DNA from: Phycisphaerae bacterium
Lineage (GTDB): Bacteria > Planctomycetota > Phycisphaerae > UBA1845
Reading direction: 5' to 3'
NCBI GenBank assembly: GCA_029260155.1
Contig: JAJDDU010000113.1
Coordinates: 1-14,550 of the forward strand
Length of the DNA stretch: 14,550 bases
Position 1 is the first letter of the stretch. Each line of letters begins with the position of its first letter. Below are positions 7,901-14,550 of this stretch, piece by piece. The notes below the pieces were generated by a model. That model ran no database searches. It worked only from the letters and a program-made list of their open reading frames with translations, and was not told the origin of the DNA. The position numbers and the translations under genes are program-made.

Positions 7901-8255
7901 GCATTGGAAGCACGTGGGCTTCTTTGGAGCCATAATCTGGGACATCGATCACGACACGTTCGCAGACTCGGTGGTCACCTGTACGACGTGCCACAATCCG
8001 CACGGCGCGCAGAATCGCCAAGGCGGCCTAACGATCGCGATGACAGCAGCGGACCTGGAAATCAGGCACCGCGTCTACGACGACGGTACGACTCTGTACG
8101 AGTACGGATACATCGGCAGCGACGCGTTCTTCGAACCGGGGGGAGACTTACACTGCTTCACGTGCCATCCGTACTCCGGCGCGGGTGCCAATCCGCCGGA
8201 CATCTACGACCCCCTCCAAACCCGCTTCTACCGCGAGTGGCTTGATCTGCCCTGA
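4968..8255 (+). CDS. NHL-propeller / 17-haem c-type cytochrome fusion protein
   Basis: This 1095-residue protein has two halves. Residues 31-294 form a six-bladed NHL propeller; blades start near residues 31, 71, 117, 165, 219 and 265, each with a DG-x-hydrophobic-Y/F-V core. A Pro/Arg/Ala-rich linker (300-330) follows. Residues 360-1095 carry 17 CXXCH sites, at Cys372, 396, 468, 494, 542, 575, 595, 650, 676, 693, 728, 767, 809, 849, 924, 1005 and 1063. Around Cys693-728 the CSTCHGEPPNG ... HATHF ... CTTCH arrangement resembles repeats in Geobacter multihaem proteins. Residues 752-763 (DIDADGNISLAE) match a canonical EF-hand loop. ATG 4968 is the first start codon after an in-frame TGA at 4902, with GGAGAGG 8 bases upstream. 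The N-terminus (MTCVSLIVGLIAFG) is hydrophobic but has no basic residue, a weak signal, although haem attachment requires export. It is divergent from the conduit operon. Inferred role: extracellular or surface electron carrier or terminal reductase; the electron acceptor is unknown. Confidence 0.93.
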   Translation: MTCVSLIVGLIAFGPIDPLPHLGSYTEQLRGPARLAVAPDDSIYVSDPLNGHIVRFDALGAIMGTWPIPQRPVGIAVHPDGRVFVSLRDEPKVAIHDTAFNLLGYLGADDPLVTFVGPTDIDIATDTGTIYVVDADGDRIYGFQSDGSLALILGMRGSSPSQFLYPSTIAVDEVYQRLIVADHDSFRVQMFTTSGVFIQQFGDRLTPPGTGVEGWMPRPAGLAVDLAGRVYLTDALMSTVRLFDPIGEDLGKLLEYGSDPGELRAPCDVALSNDGSRLYVVSSNSSSVEVYDATAALTESGVPSPSPAPITRPRATKPRTRAGGRAAKTLGDAVANFFGTGRVTDASMGNPSFELTQEWDGPHIVEDRPDICWPCHGNTGQPGAHGGTVEGQTALCTSCHNAGGRALRKAINERDLADPFGTHPTAADGRGRSHAWGVPAVNALADSVGPTLGGAMAPYVDGDGNMKCTTCHNQHSSSAGAPYLRMSNEADAMCKECHAPRDQGPGDGGSHAVGFAYPAGAGEYPLLSELGTPFIKAGMVECMTCHGVHGADSGGANDGDGDGMLLRAANDGPLCEDCHTQHVNHGVTGDWQPACLDCHDVHDPESENVTLVARDIFGTPVTFTDGSAACNGQSDFVHSECTPPTYDGVCEVCHTTTAFHLNTPAGDHTHHTGIRCTVCHPHASGFLPTAESCSTCHGEPPNGTVFPNRTRSHATHFTAANGPHITECTTCHASPDEASHMNGVPSFASGVDIDADGNISLAEADVCDTCHSNGGAFDGVNDPVYGAKANWADGVYDGTVLKPGKQNWCAGCHDTEGAVIHSVTAPAVGGDNKTWGFNLAGHGLNEVMCTDCHDPTLSHMDGIAKTFSVRFPLSPGGYPHTPLEQQIDVQAYNLGYRLRLIDGMRALETPRYSAEYTASQFRLCFNCHDEVKLLGVPENYHVQAALPPHLILPPGVAQTNYRSELDWGNLWEGGPSNTHWKHVGFFGAIIWDIDHDTFADSVVTCTTCHNPHGAQNRQGGLTIAMTAADLEIRHRVYDDGTTLYEYGYIGSDAFFEPGGDLHCFTCHPYSGAGANPPDIYDPLQTRFYREWLDLP

Positions 8256-8440
8256 TACCGTCCAAGCAGGAGTCCCGCCGCGAATAACGCGCAGCGCGGA
8301 TCTATGATTCGCTGAGACTTGGCGTACGACTCTGGCGTAATAGGTCGCCGGCATCGCAGCAACGGGCTTGGCGGTCGTTTCTATGTCCTGCCTCGTGTGA
8401 CACGAGGTAGCAAGCGGCCCCGCTGAGCGAGTAGCCCCTG
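8256..8440. terminator. Convergent intergenic region with candidate bidirectional terminator hairpin (8391-8407)
   Basis: The two large genes converge here. The clearest structure is CCTCGTG/CACGAGG at 8391-8397 and 8401-8407 with a TGA loop, a perfect 7-bp hairpin. Neither strand has a proper T-run after it, so intrinsic termination is uncertain. No open reading frame in the gap looks coding. Confidence 0.3.
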
Positions 8441-11400
8441 TCAGCGTACCGTCAAGCGGTCGATGACGTACCCTGGTGGCAACTCGAAGCCCGTCACGTG
8501 GCCCGTGCTCATGTCAACATGTTCGACGATCGGGCCGTTGCGATCGGTTGTGATCAGCAGATTGCTGCCCGAGAAATCAAGCCCGCCGAGCCGCGGACCG
8601 GGCACCAAACCGTTATTGGTGATGGGGTCGGCAACCGCGCCTTCGAAGGTGAATGTTGCGCTGCTGCCGTCGGGCGACGGTGTCGCAGTGAACCTGCAAA
8701 TGCCGGCCGGTGCGCCGCCGTTCGAGCACCCGATGTACAGGTAGCTCCCATCGGTCCCCATGTCGCCGTCGAGGTCGTCGAATTCGGTTCCGGCGGGGTC
8801 AGTGCCGCTGAGCAGAGTGAGATCCTCAGACATCCCGCCGACGGTGGCGACAGGTGGCAGGTCTTTGTCCCAGAAGCGCAGACGGTTGCTCGTCGCGCCA
8901 AGGACATACAGGAAGCCGTCCTTCTCGACCATGCCGGTGAACGTCGTGTCGAAGAGCGGCGGCTCGATGTTGCCCATTGAGATTGTGAATCCAGCATCGC
9001 CGGGGCTTAGAGTGGGGTCGATTCTGAAAAGAGGATGAGACGTGGCAGAGCAGTTGGCCCCGATGCACTCTTCGACGGTGACGAACAGTGATTGGCCGTC
9101 ATACGCGATTGCCGGGTTGGAACTTACCTCTGTGGGGCACCCACCGAGCACGCATTCAGGGAAACCGGGACTGCGGAATGTGCTGAAGGTCGGCGCGCCG
9201 TTCAGTACGGCGATCGCGTGGCCGGTGCTTGGCGCGACTTCGAGAATCGGCGGAAAGAGCGCGCCGGTACTCTGCTCAGGATCGGTAACGAACGTCGCAG
9301 TGTGCAGATCGTCAATCCCGCGGTGGGCGACCGCGAACATCCGCCGGTCACTCGCGATCGGATCCGGGGCGTCTAGGATCGAAATCCCAATTCCGTATTC
9401 CCGCGCCCGCCACACCGAAGTCTCAAACCGGCGCGACAATGTGGTGCCGGGTCGAAACGGGTCAAAGGGTATGTTCTCGCGTAGGAGTAGGTTTCCGTTG
9501 TCGATTCCCACCATGGCGTAAACGGGTCCGTCGTTTTCCGGCGGGACGACGCCTACGATCGTGGCGGCAACCTCATCGGCGACGTCATCACTGGCGCCGA
9601 AGATCGCCCAGAAGCTCTCATGCGAGTAGTCGTGCGTCGCGAAGACATTACCGGTGGAATCTAGCAGTGCTAGATACGTGCGAACCGGGTGGTCGGATTT
9701 GGGGGGCTGCTCGGCGTCGGCGGTGTTGACCACGACGAGCTGTCCGGGTTGAGCATCGACGCGGTAAAAGTCGACGTCGCCCTGCCATCCGCCGAAGTGG
9801 CCATTGCCGAGCACACGATGCTCAATCTGTGCGGTGGCGAGACTGTCCGACGCTGCGACGCTCGCGCTCGCATCCGAAATCGAGTCGTTGCCGTGCGGCG
9901 AGGCGAGTTCGTCGATATCGTCGGTCGCCGTGGTGGCAAGTCGCCCCTGCGATGGCAAAAACACGAGTTCGTAACACTGCAGGGTCTGCGTCATCGGGTA
10001 CGGCCCGCTCAGCGGCGGCGGCCCCGACAACGAAGTGCCGGGGATGTTGACGCGCCCGCCGACGACGGCGCGGAGGTCCGATTCGTTCGTTCCGGCCAAC
10101 CCGGGCGTTCGGGGGAAGCTCACGATTGTGGGAGGAGCGGGGGGGAACATGGCATCGTCGTCCTCGTCAAACAGGATACGGTCCGTGCCGAAAACCGCGA
10201 GGTAATACACGCCGTCACCGCCGAGGTCCGTTCCGTCGACATTGGCAGCCAACTGTGGCCGCGATTGGTCGAGACCGTTGAACGCCGACGTGGACGCTTG
10301 GTCTCCGCACGCGATCAACGCGCCCGTGGAGTCGTACAACGCCATCGCCAGATCGAATACCGTGGTGAACCCGGTCTTGGCGTCGCTTGTGATGCGTGCT
10401 GTCAGGCTTCGCGCAGCCGCGATGTCGCCGGACAGGCTGATGCGATGGATGTCGACATCCTGCCCGAGGCCGGCGAATGCGCCGTCGCCGATCGCGCCGC
10501 GGATGATCTTGCCCGGCGCATCGCCGCGAGCGTCGGCTTGGGCGAAGGTGTCGTCGGGTTCGTGTTTGGTTTCGTAGCAGTCGGTCGGCGCTCCGCTCTG
10601 ATCGTCTTCTACACATTCGGGGTTCGTCAGGGCGACGGTGAGTGTGTAGGCACCGGCTTCCTCGGCGTTGATGATCGCGATCGTCTCCGGGTTCAATGGA
10701 TCGTAATTGGCGTGCGTCGCGCTGCTGATGCCGACATACACTGGCCCAGGTTCGTGCGGTAACTGCACCGTGGTGAAGCCGTCCCGGCTGAAGCGATTGA
10801 AATCGTCGCTCCGGGCCAACTCCTCGATCTGCTCGCCGACGAGCTGGAACACGCGAAAGTGGGGATCCCAGAGCGGCACGCCGAATCCGTCGGTCGCCCC
10901 CTCGACCAGGACCGAGAGCACGAAGTCGGGGGCGGCATTGATTTCGAAGATGTCGACGTCTTGCAGAATGATCGGATCGTTGGGGATTTCGCCGATGCAC
11001 TCGGCGCCGATCGGCTCGAAGTCGGGTGACGTGATGTCTCCCGTGAGGCAGCCGACGAATCCCGGATCACTGCCCACTCCGCCGTAATCGATCAGATCGA
11101 TGTCACCGTTTTCATTCTGGTCGTGAACTGTGCATGTGGGGTCGTCGGTTCGACCGAAGCACCGTTGGAAATCGCCCCAGTCGAGCAGATCGACATCTTC
11201 GTCGGCGTCCGCGTCGAAGAGTCCAAAGGGCGTCCCAGGACCGATGGACGAGCCGTTATCACCGAGGAAACCAGTCGCACTTACGCGGCCGGCAGTACAC
11301 GGTGATGGCTGCCCCGGATCGAGTAGGTCGGCCGTGGAAACCTCATTGTTGCCGTCTTCGTCCTCGTTGCTTCCGCCGTAGAGCGTCAGGGCAATACCGT

Positions 11401-12418
11401 AATACGGCAGATCAAGCCCGCACGCGTTGCCGCCCGTACACGGGACCAGAACCCGGTCAACACAGATTCCGTAGGAGACGTCGCAGATGGCGCCGGGGCC
11501 GAAGATGCCTTCGCAGTCGGTATTCTGCTGGCAGTAGAACTCCTCGAAGGGCCGCCACCCTGGATCGTCGCACATCGCGGGGTACTCATGCGGCTGACAT
11601 GCCGAGGAAGGCTCGGACGGCGGATTCCCATCGTCAATCAGGCCCACGATGTGTAATGCGTTGATGCTGCCGCCGCCGCCGGCAGCGAGGACGACGCCTG
11701 CTTTCGGATCACCGTCGTTGCAGATACTGAGCTCTTGACTCAGGCGAACGTCGACACCGATCTTCCCAGCCGGCAGTGTAATGGGGCGGCGCCCAATGCT
11801 ATCGCCAATATACTGGTTGACCGGGTTGAGCTGCACTTCGGCGGTGACACCACTTCCCGGCGGATCTTCGTAGAGCCCCACGACGTTGTAGGTCTTGTCG
11901 ATGTAGTCCACGCTGACCCGCATTAGCCCCGGCAAACTGGTGTTCGGGTCGAACCACGCCGGAATCCGATCGAGCACCGGGCCACCCACCGTTCGGAAGA
12001 GCCCTGCTGGTCCCAGTGAGTCGCCGAGGACTTGGCTGTCGGTGTCCGCGTAAAACTGAATCTGTAGCGGTTGTGTGATGCTCTCTCCTCCAAGGCTCGT
12101 CGTCTTGCCGTTCATGACGAAGACATCGAAGCCCGCAATCGGGCCACCGCTCGTGGTGAACCAGTCGCGCACGGTCATGCCATTGGGAGTCTTTCCGCCG
12201 ACCGGCAGTGCGTGCGTATTGGCCGTGCAGATCATCGTGTTGTCGTACAGCCTGGGACGGTCCAAACCACCACCCAGGTCAAAAGTCGTCGGTGGCCCGG
12301 TCAAGAGCGCGCCGGCGGTTCGCGCCGGCGCGCTGATTTCGTCACCCATCGAAGGAGACGATCCGAAGGCAATCACGAACGCCCATCCCAGGCCCGCGTA
12401 GATCGATTGTCTGTTCAT
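8441..12418 (-). CDS. Large secreted protein with dockerin-like repeats, three PPC-like domains and C-terminal propeller-like region
   Basis: The product has 1325 residues. ATG 12418 is preceded by AAGGAAG about 6 bases upstream and is followed by a signal peptide (MNRQSIYAGLGWAFVIAFGS, cleavage near residue 25). The open frame to 12922 overlaps the pseudopilin and is rejected. Residues 30-230 form a beta-rich domain of unknown family. Residues 245-330 are Cys-rich (CQQNTDCEGIFGPGAICD). Asp-rich EF-hand/dockerin-like loops lie near 348-362 (DEDGNNEVSTADLLD), 402-425 (DADADEDVDLLDWGDFQRCF) and 433-447 (DQNENGDIDLIDYGG). Three PPC-like beta-sandwich units begin near 485 (QDVDIFEI), 650 (QDVDIHRI) and 875 (GDVDFYRV). 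From about 1010 to the end, repeats such as DGFLYVLG and GSYLYIGCSN suggest a propeller. No protease or hydrolase active site was recognised. It is the last gene of the right-hand operon. Likely a calcium-stabilised cell-surface or exported structural/binding protein; function not known. Confidence 0.85.
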   Translation of the reverse strand: MNRQSIYAGLGWAFVIAFGSSPSMGDEISAPARTAGALLTGPPTTFDLGGGLDRPRLYDNTMICTANTHALPVGGKTPNGMTVRDWFTTSGGPIAGFDVFVMNGKTTSLGGESITQPLQIQFYADTDSQVLGDSLGPAGLFRTVGGPVLDRIPAWFDPNTSLPGLMRVSVDYIDKTYNVVGLYEDPPGSGVTAEVQLNPVNQYIGDSIGRRPITLPAGKIGVDVRLSQELSICNDGDPKAGVVLAAGGGGSINALHIVGLIDDGNPPSEPSSACQPHEYPAMCDDPGWRPFEEFYCQQNTDCEGIFGPGAICDVSYGICVDRVLVPCTGGNACGLDLPYYGIALTLYGGSNEDEDGNNEVSTADLLDPGQPSPCTAGRVSATGFLGDNGSSIGPGTPFGLFDADADEDVDLLDWGDFQRCFGRTDDPTCTVHDQNENGDIDLIDYGGVGSDPGFVGCLTGDITSPDFEPIGAECIGEIPNDPIILQDVDIFEINAAPDFVLSVLVEGATDGFGVPLWDPHFRVFQLVGEQIEELARSDDFNRFSRDGFTTVQLPHEPGPVYVGISSATHANYDPLNPETIAIINAEEAGAYTLTVALTNPECVEDDQSGAPTDCYETKHEPDDTFAQADARGDAPGKIIRGAIGDGAFAGLGQDVDIHRISLSGDIAAARSLTARITSDAKTGFTTVFDLAMALYDSTGALIACGDQASTSAFNGLDQSRPQLAANVDGTDLGGDGVYYLAVFGTDRILFDEDDDAMFPPAPPTIVSFPRTPGLAGTNESDLRAVVGGRVNIPGTSLSGPPPLSGPYPMTQTLQCYELVFLPSQGRLATTATDDIDELASPHGNDSISDASASVAASDSLATAQIEHRVLGNGHFGGWQGDVDFYRVDAQPGQLVVVNTADAEQPPKSDHPVRTYLALLDSTGNVFATHDYSHESFWAIFGASDDVADEVAATIVGVVPPENDGPVYAMVGIDNGNLLLRENIPFDPFRPGTTLSRRFETSVWRAREYGIGISILDAPDPIASDRRMFAVAHRGIDDLHTATFVTDPEQSTGALFPPILEVAPSTGHAIAVLNGAPTFSTFRSPGFPECVLGGCPTEVSSNPAIAYDGQSLFVTVEECIGANCSATSHPLFRIDPTLSPGDAGFTISMGNIEPPLFDTTFTGMVEKDGFLYVLGATSNRLRFWDKDLPPVATVGGMSEDLTLLSGTDPAGTEFDDLDGDMGTDGSYLYIGCSNGGAPAGICRFTATPSPDGSSATFTFEGAVADPITNNGLVPGPRLGGLDFSGSNLLITTDRNGPIVEHVDMSTGHVTGFELPPGYVIDRLTVR

Positions 12419-12434
12419 ATGACACTTCCTTACT

Positions 12435-12455
12435 GAGTGATGCACCCCGTCACTC
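12435..12455 (-). repeat. Short inverted repeat in the gap before the large secreted protein gene
   Basis: GAGTGA (12435-12440) and TCACTC (12450-12455) form a perfect 6-bp inverted repeat with a 9-base loop, in the 59-base gap between the pseudopilin stop and the ATG of the large gene, just upstream of its Shine-Dalgarno. It could be an intercistronic messenger hairpin that adjusts expression of the last gene. No T-run follows. Confidence 0.25.
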
Positions 12456-12477
12456 GACTGTCGGTCTTCAGGTCGTC

Positions 12478-13515
12478 TCATTCGATCGGATCCGATGCAC
12501 CCGGCGATACACACGGGATGTTGGTTCGCACGGGCGATGCGGGCAGGGTGTCTATCTGCCAGTCCGGCCCGCGCATGATCACGCAGTGCCAGTAACTCCA
12601 GTCGTTTTGATTCGGGTAACGTCCCAAGTGTGGCTGCGGGTGCAGATGCCCGTCGATGACAATCGTGGCTGCGTGCCCGTCGACGAATGTCGTGTTGAAC
12701 TCGAAGTCCCGCCCATGCCAGCCGTGAATCGGTGTGGTGCTCCCGGTATTGGAACCGCTCAATGACGCGCACCCGTCGATGCCGTAGTTCCGGCGCGGCG
12801 CGAAGTTGCCGCTGTTCTCCAGATACATGATGGTGCGTGATGGCACCGGAACGCGCGAGGCCGGTCGCAGAAACGGTGAGTTGCTCTCCAGACGGCACCC
12901 GCCCCCCGACACCCCGATCCAAGAAGTGTTGGCTGCGTAACTGTTGCCGTAGTGATCGTACGAAGTGAGCTTACTGTCGCGCCAACTCGAATAATGATAT
13001 CCCGTGTACCCATAGTCGCCCGGACAGCGGTACACGTCGAGGTCCAGTTGTGTGTCGTCAATCCAGTTGACGCCAAACGTACCGGGATTGTCCCGGTGGT
13101 CTGGAAACACACTACCATAGATCACCTGATTGAGCGGCCGTGTCGCCGGACCTGCTCCCGCCAATGTTCCCCACTGCGATGACGTCGGATCTTCACCGGC
13201 CGCCGGACTGCCCGCACCGCTTTTTCCACCCCATGCGTAAGTCCCCAATGATCGTGATGCGACTTCGACAAGGGGATGAGCCGGAACGAGAAACTCATTC
13301 GCATCAGCTGCTGCATAGATAGCGCTGGCCTCGCCGATCTGACGCATATTCCCCAGGCAATGAACCTGCTTGCCCTGCCGTCGCGCCTCGCCCATCGCAG
13401 GCACCAGCATCGCCATCAGCACCGTCACCGACGCGACGCCGACTGTGGCCTCCATCAGCGTGACCGCACGCTTGCGGGCGCCGCAGCCAAATCGCATGCA
13501 TCGTCTACCGTTCAT
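12478..13515 (-). CDS. Prepilin-like secreted protein (type II secretion/pseudopilin, DUF1559-style)
   Basis: This 345-residue protein has a type IV prepilin N-terminus: a basic leader (residues 1-17, ending ARKRA), then VTLMEATVGVASVTVLMAML with the conserved Glu at mature position 5 (Glu22) and a hydrophobic helix to about residue 41. The residue before the cleavage site is Ala17, not the usual Gly. HCLGNMRQIGEA follows, the hallmark of planctomycete DUF1559-type pseudopilins. Near the C-terminus H267 and D279-G280 form an H-X11-DG variant of the H-X9-DG processing-associated motif. The central domain (YRCPGDYGYTGYHYSSW) is rich in Tyr, Trp and Gly. ATG 13515 has GGGAG 6 bases upstream and overlaps the TGA of the preceding gene (ATGA), so the two are translationally coupled. 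Role: fibre or secretion-associated pilin-like subunit in the inner membrane/periplasm; these paralogues are numerous in planctomycetes and the exact partner is unknown. Confidence 0.88.
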   Translation of the reverse strand: MNGRRCMRFGCGARKRAVTLMEATVGVASVTVLMAMLVPAMGEARRQGKQVHCLGNMRQIGEASAIYAAADANEFLVPAHPLVEVASRSLGTYAWGGKSGAGSPAAGEDPTSSQWGTLAGAGPATRPLNQVIYGSVFPDHRDNPGTFGVNWIDDTQLDLDVYRCPGDYGYTGYHYSSWRDSKLTSYDHYGNSYAANTSWIGVSGGGCRLESNSPFLRPASRVPVPSRTIMYLENSGNFAPRRNYGIDGCASLSGSNTGSTTPIHGWHGRDFEFNTTFVDGHAATIVIDGHLHPQPHLGRYPNQNDWSYWHCVIMRGPDWQIDTLPASPVRTNIPCVSPGASDPIE

Positions 13516-14550
13516 AGCCCGCTCCCAGTGAATGCCTGCTCAAAAGTACCGTAGTCGTCCAGATCGATGTCGGCGTCCAAATCGAAATCGAACGTTTCGC
13601 ATTCCTCTGGCAAGGGCGGCTCGCTCGTGCCGGTGAAGCACGCTTGCAGCGCAGCCCAGTCGATCAGATCGAGATCGCCGTCGTTGTCGGCGTCGCCAAA
13701 CGGCGCGACCGACAACCCCGCCCGCGCGCCGACCGGTGCATCCAATGCGATAGAGCCGAGCCGCACGCCGGTCGGGGAAAACCGACGCAACGTGGATTCT
13801 ACCCAATCGCCGGCCAAAAGAACGTCGGGACCGACCGAAGCCAGACTCGTCGCCCGCGTGCCTATGGATGGCAACTCGTCGGGGCAGCAATCGGAGTTTG
13901 GCGGTATCCCCGGTCCGCCGTGCTGACAATCAAGGATGGCTACGTCCGCCGCGTCGACATCTCCGTCGCAGTTCAGGTCGGCGTCGCGGCAGCCGAAGGC
14001 GACGCCGCTGATCATGTCGCACGCATCGAAGAGCACGCCATCGTCGCCATCAACGTCGCCATCGCCGTCGAGATCGGCATTGCACGGACAGTCGCCGCCC
14101 AACGAGATTGACGAGAGCAACGCACCGGTCGCGGCATCGAGCTTGTGTACAGTCGACGGATCGCCTGCGTCCGCCACGAGCAGCCGGTTCGGCTCCACAG
14201 TCGCGGCGATCGGCCCCCGCATCGCGACGCCGCCAGCGCCAACGTCGAGCCGCTTCACAGGACCGGCGAGATCGGGCGTCACCACGTAGATCGACTTGTC
14301 CAGAATATCAACAATACACAATCGCCCCGCGTGGCTGATGATGTCGCCGTAGACGCCGGTGCCAAACCACGTCAGCGTGCGATCCAGCACTTGCCCGGTA
14401 TCGGGATCGAGTCGGTACAGGAACGGAAAACGTCCGCCCGCACCGAGCACGAACAGGTCGCTGCCGGTGAAAGCCAGTCCTTCGCCGCCGCCGAGCGGGG
14501 ACTCCGGTGACTCGATCGTTGCGACAGTCTCGCCCGCGACGGGATCGATC
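13512..14550 (-). CDS. Secreted propeller / dockerin-repeat protein (5' end outside window)
   Basis: The frame is open from the right edge (first complete codon 14549-14547) to TGA 13514-13512, giving 345 visible residues; the GTG at 14450 is internal, not the start. The visible part begins with propeller-type repeats (AFTGSDLFVLGAGG, RLDPDTGQVLDRTLTW, LLVADAGDPSTVHKLDAATG). It is then interrupted by a pair of dockerin-like EF-hand segments at about 14080-14018 (DLDGDGDVDGDDG) and 13990-13922 (DADLNCDGDVDAADVAILDC). One more propeller-like stretch (13880-13720) follows, then a second pair at about 13705-13645 (GDADNDGDLDLIDW) and 13595-13533 (DFDLDADIDLDDYGTFEQAF) closing the C-terminus. Such Asp-rich loops bind calcium in dockerins and are common in planctomycete secreted proteins. 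It is upstream of, and overlaps by 4 bases, the pseudopilin gene. Cohesin-type docking is a possibility but no cohesin is visible here. Confidence 0.82.
   Translation of the reverse strand, partial: IDPVAGETVATIESPESPLGGGEGLAFTGSDLFVLGAGGRFPFLYRLDPDTGQVLDRTLTWFGTGVYGDIISHAGRLCIVDILDKSIYVVTPDLAGPVKRLDVGAGGVAMRGPIAATVEPNRLLVADAGDPSTVHKLDAATGALLSSISLGGDCPCNADLDGDGDVDGDDGVLFDACDMISGVAFGCRDADLNCDGDVDAADVAILDCQHGGPGIPPNSDCCPDELPSIGTRATSLASVGPDVLLAGDWVESTLRRFSPTGVRLGSIALDAPVGARAGLSVAPFGDADNDGDLDLIDWAALQACFTGTSEPPLPEECETFDFDLDADIDLDDYGTFEQAFTGSGL

Noticed and set aside
9689..10762. Plus-strand open frame of 357 codons
   Set aside because: It is antisense to the large PPC/dockerin protein and shows only low-complexity Arg/Val/Asp-rich sequence without domains.
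12419..12922. N-terminal extension of the large secreted protein gene
   Set aside because: It would overlap the pseudopilin by over 440 bases; ATG 12418 has a Shine-Dalgarno and an immediate signal peptide.
1..14550. CRISPR array, tRNA, rRNA, IS element or prophage signatures
   Set aside because: No regularly spaced repeats, cloverleaf-like segments, transposase or phage genes were seen on either strand.

Overview
The window looks like chromosomal DNA of a Gram-negative, secretion-rich bacterium, most likely a member of the Planctomycetota (Phycisphaerae-like). The evidence is the combination of dockerin/EF-hand-like Asp repeats (GDxDxDxDLxDW type), a pseudopilin of the planctomycete DUF1559 / H-X9-DG style, PPC-like domains, beta-propellers, and outer-membrane and lipoprotein-targeted multihaem cytochromes. 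This assignment is by protein style only; no rRNA or other phylogenetic marker is present. No tRNA, rRNA, IS element or CRISPR array was seen.

Left part (1-4735, minus strand): a tightly packed four-gene operon with gaps or overlaps of a few bases. In transcription order it encodes (1) a secreted tetrahaem c-type cytochrome (4635-4003), (2) a six-bladed NHL-propeller lipoprotein (4013-2769), (3) a pentahaem doubled-CXXCH lipoprotein (2600-2022, possibly starting at 2765), and (4) a large outer-membrane beta-barrel protein running off the left edge (2008-<1). A good sigma70-like promoter lies at 4735-4707. Barrel + lipoprotein cytochrome + secreted cytochrome is the parts list of a porin-cytochrome conduit that carries electrons across the outer membrane.

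Middle (4863-8255, plus strand): a divergently transcribed gene with its own promoter encodes a 1095-residue fusion of a six-bladed NHL propeller to a cytochrome domain with 17 CXXCH motifs and an internal canonical EF-hand loop. The 4648-4967 divergent region probably co-regulates it with the conduit operon. By inference the system is an extracellular electron transfer apparatus: barrel and pentahaem lipoprotein cross the membrane, while the tetrahaem and the 17-haem proteins carry electrons outside. Together the two transcription units encode 26 visible CXXCH haem sites.

Right part (8441-14550, minus strand): an independent operon of secreted proteins, convergent with the 17-haem gene. Its order is a propeller/dockerin-repeat protein (5' end beyond the window), a type II/IV pseudopilin (ATGA overlap), and a 1325-residue protein with dockerin-like repeats, three PPC-like domains and a C-terminal propeller-like region. 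Only short intergenic gaps exist; the longest is the 320-bp divergent promoter region.
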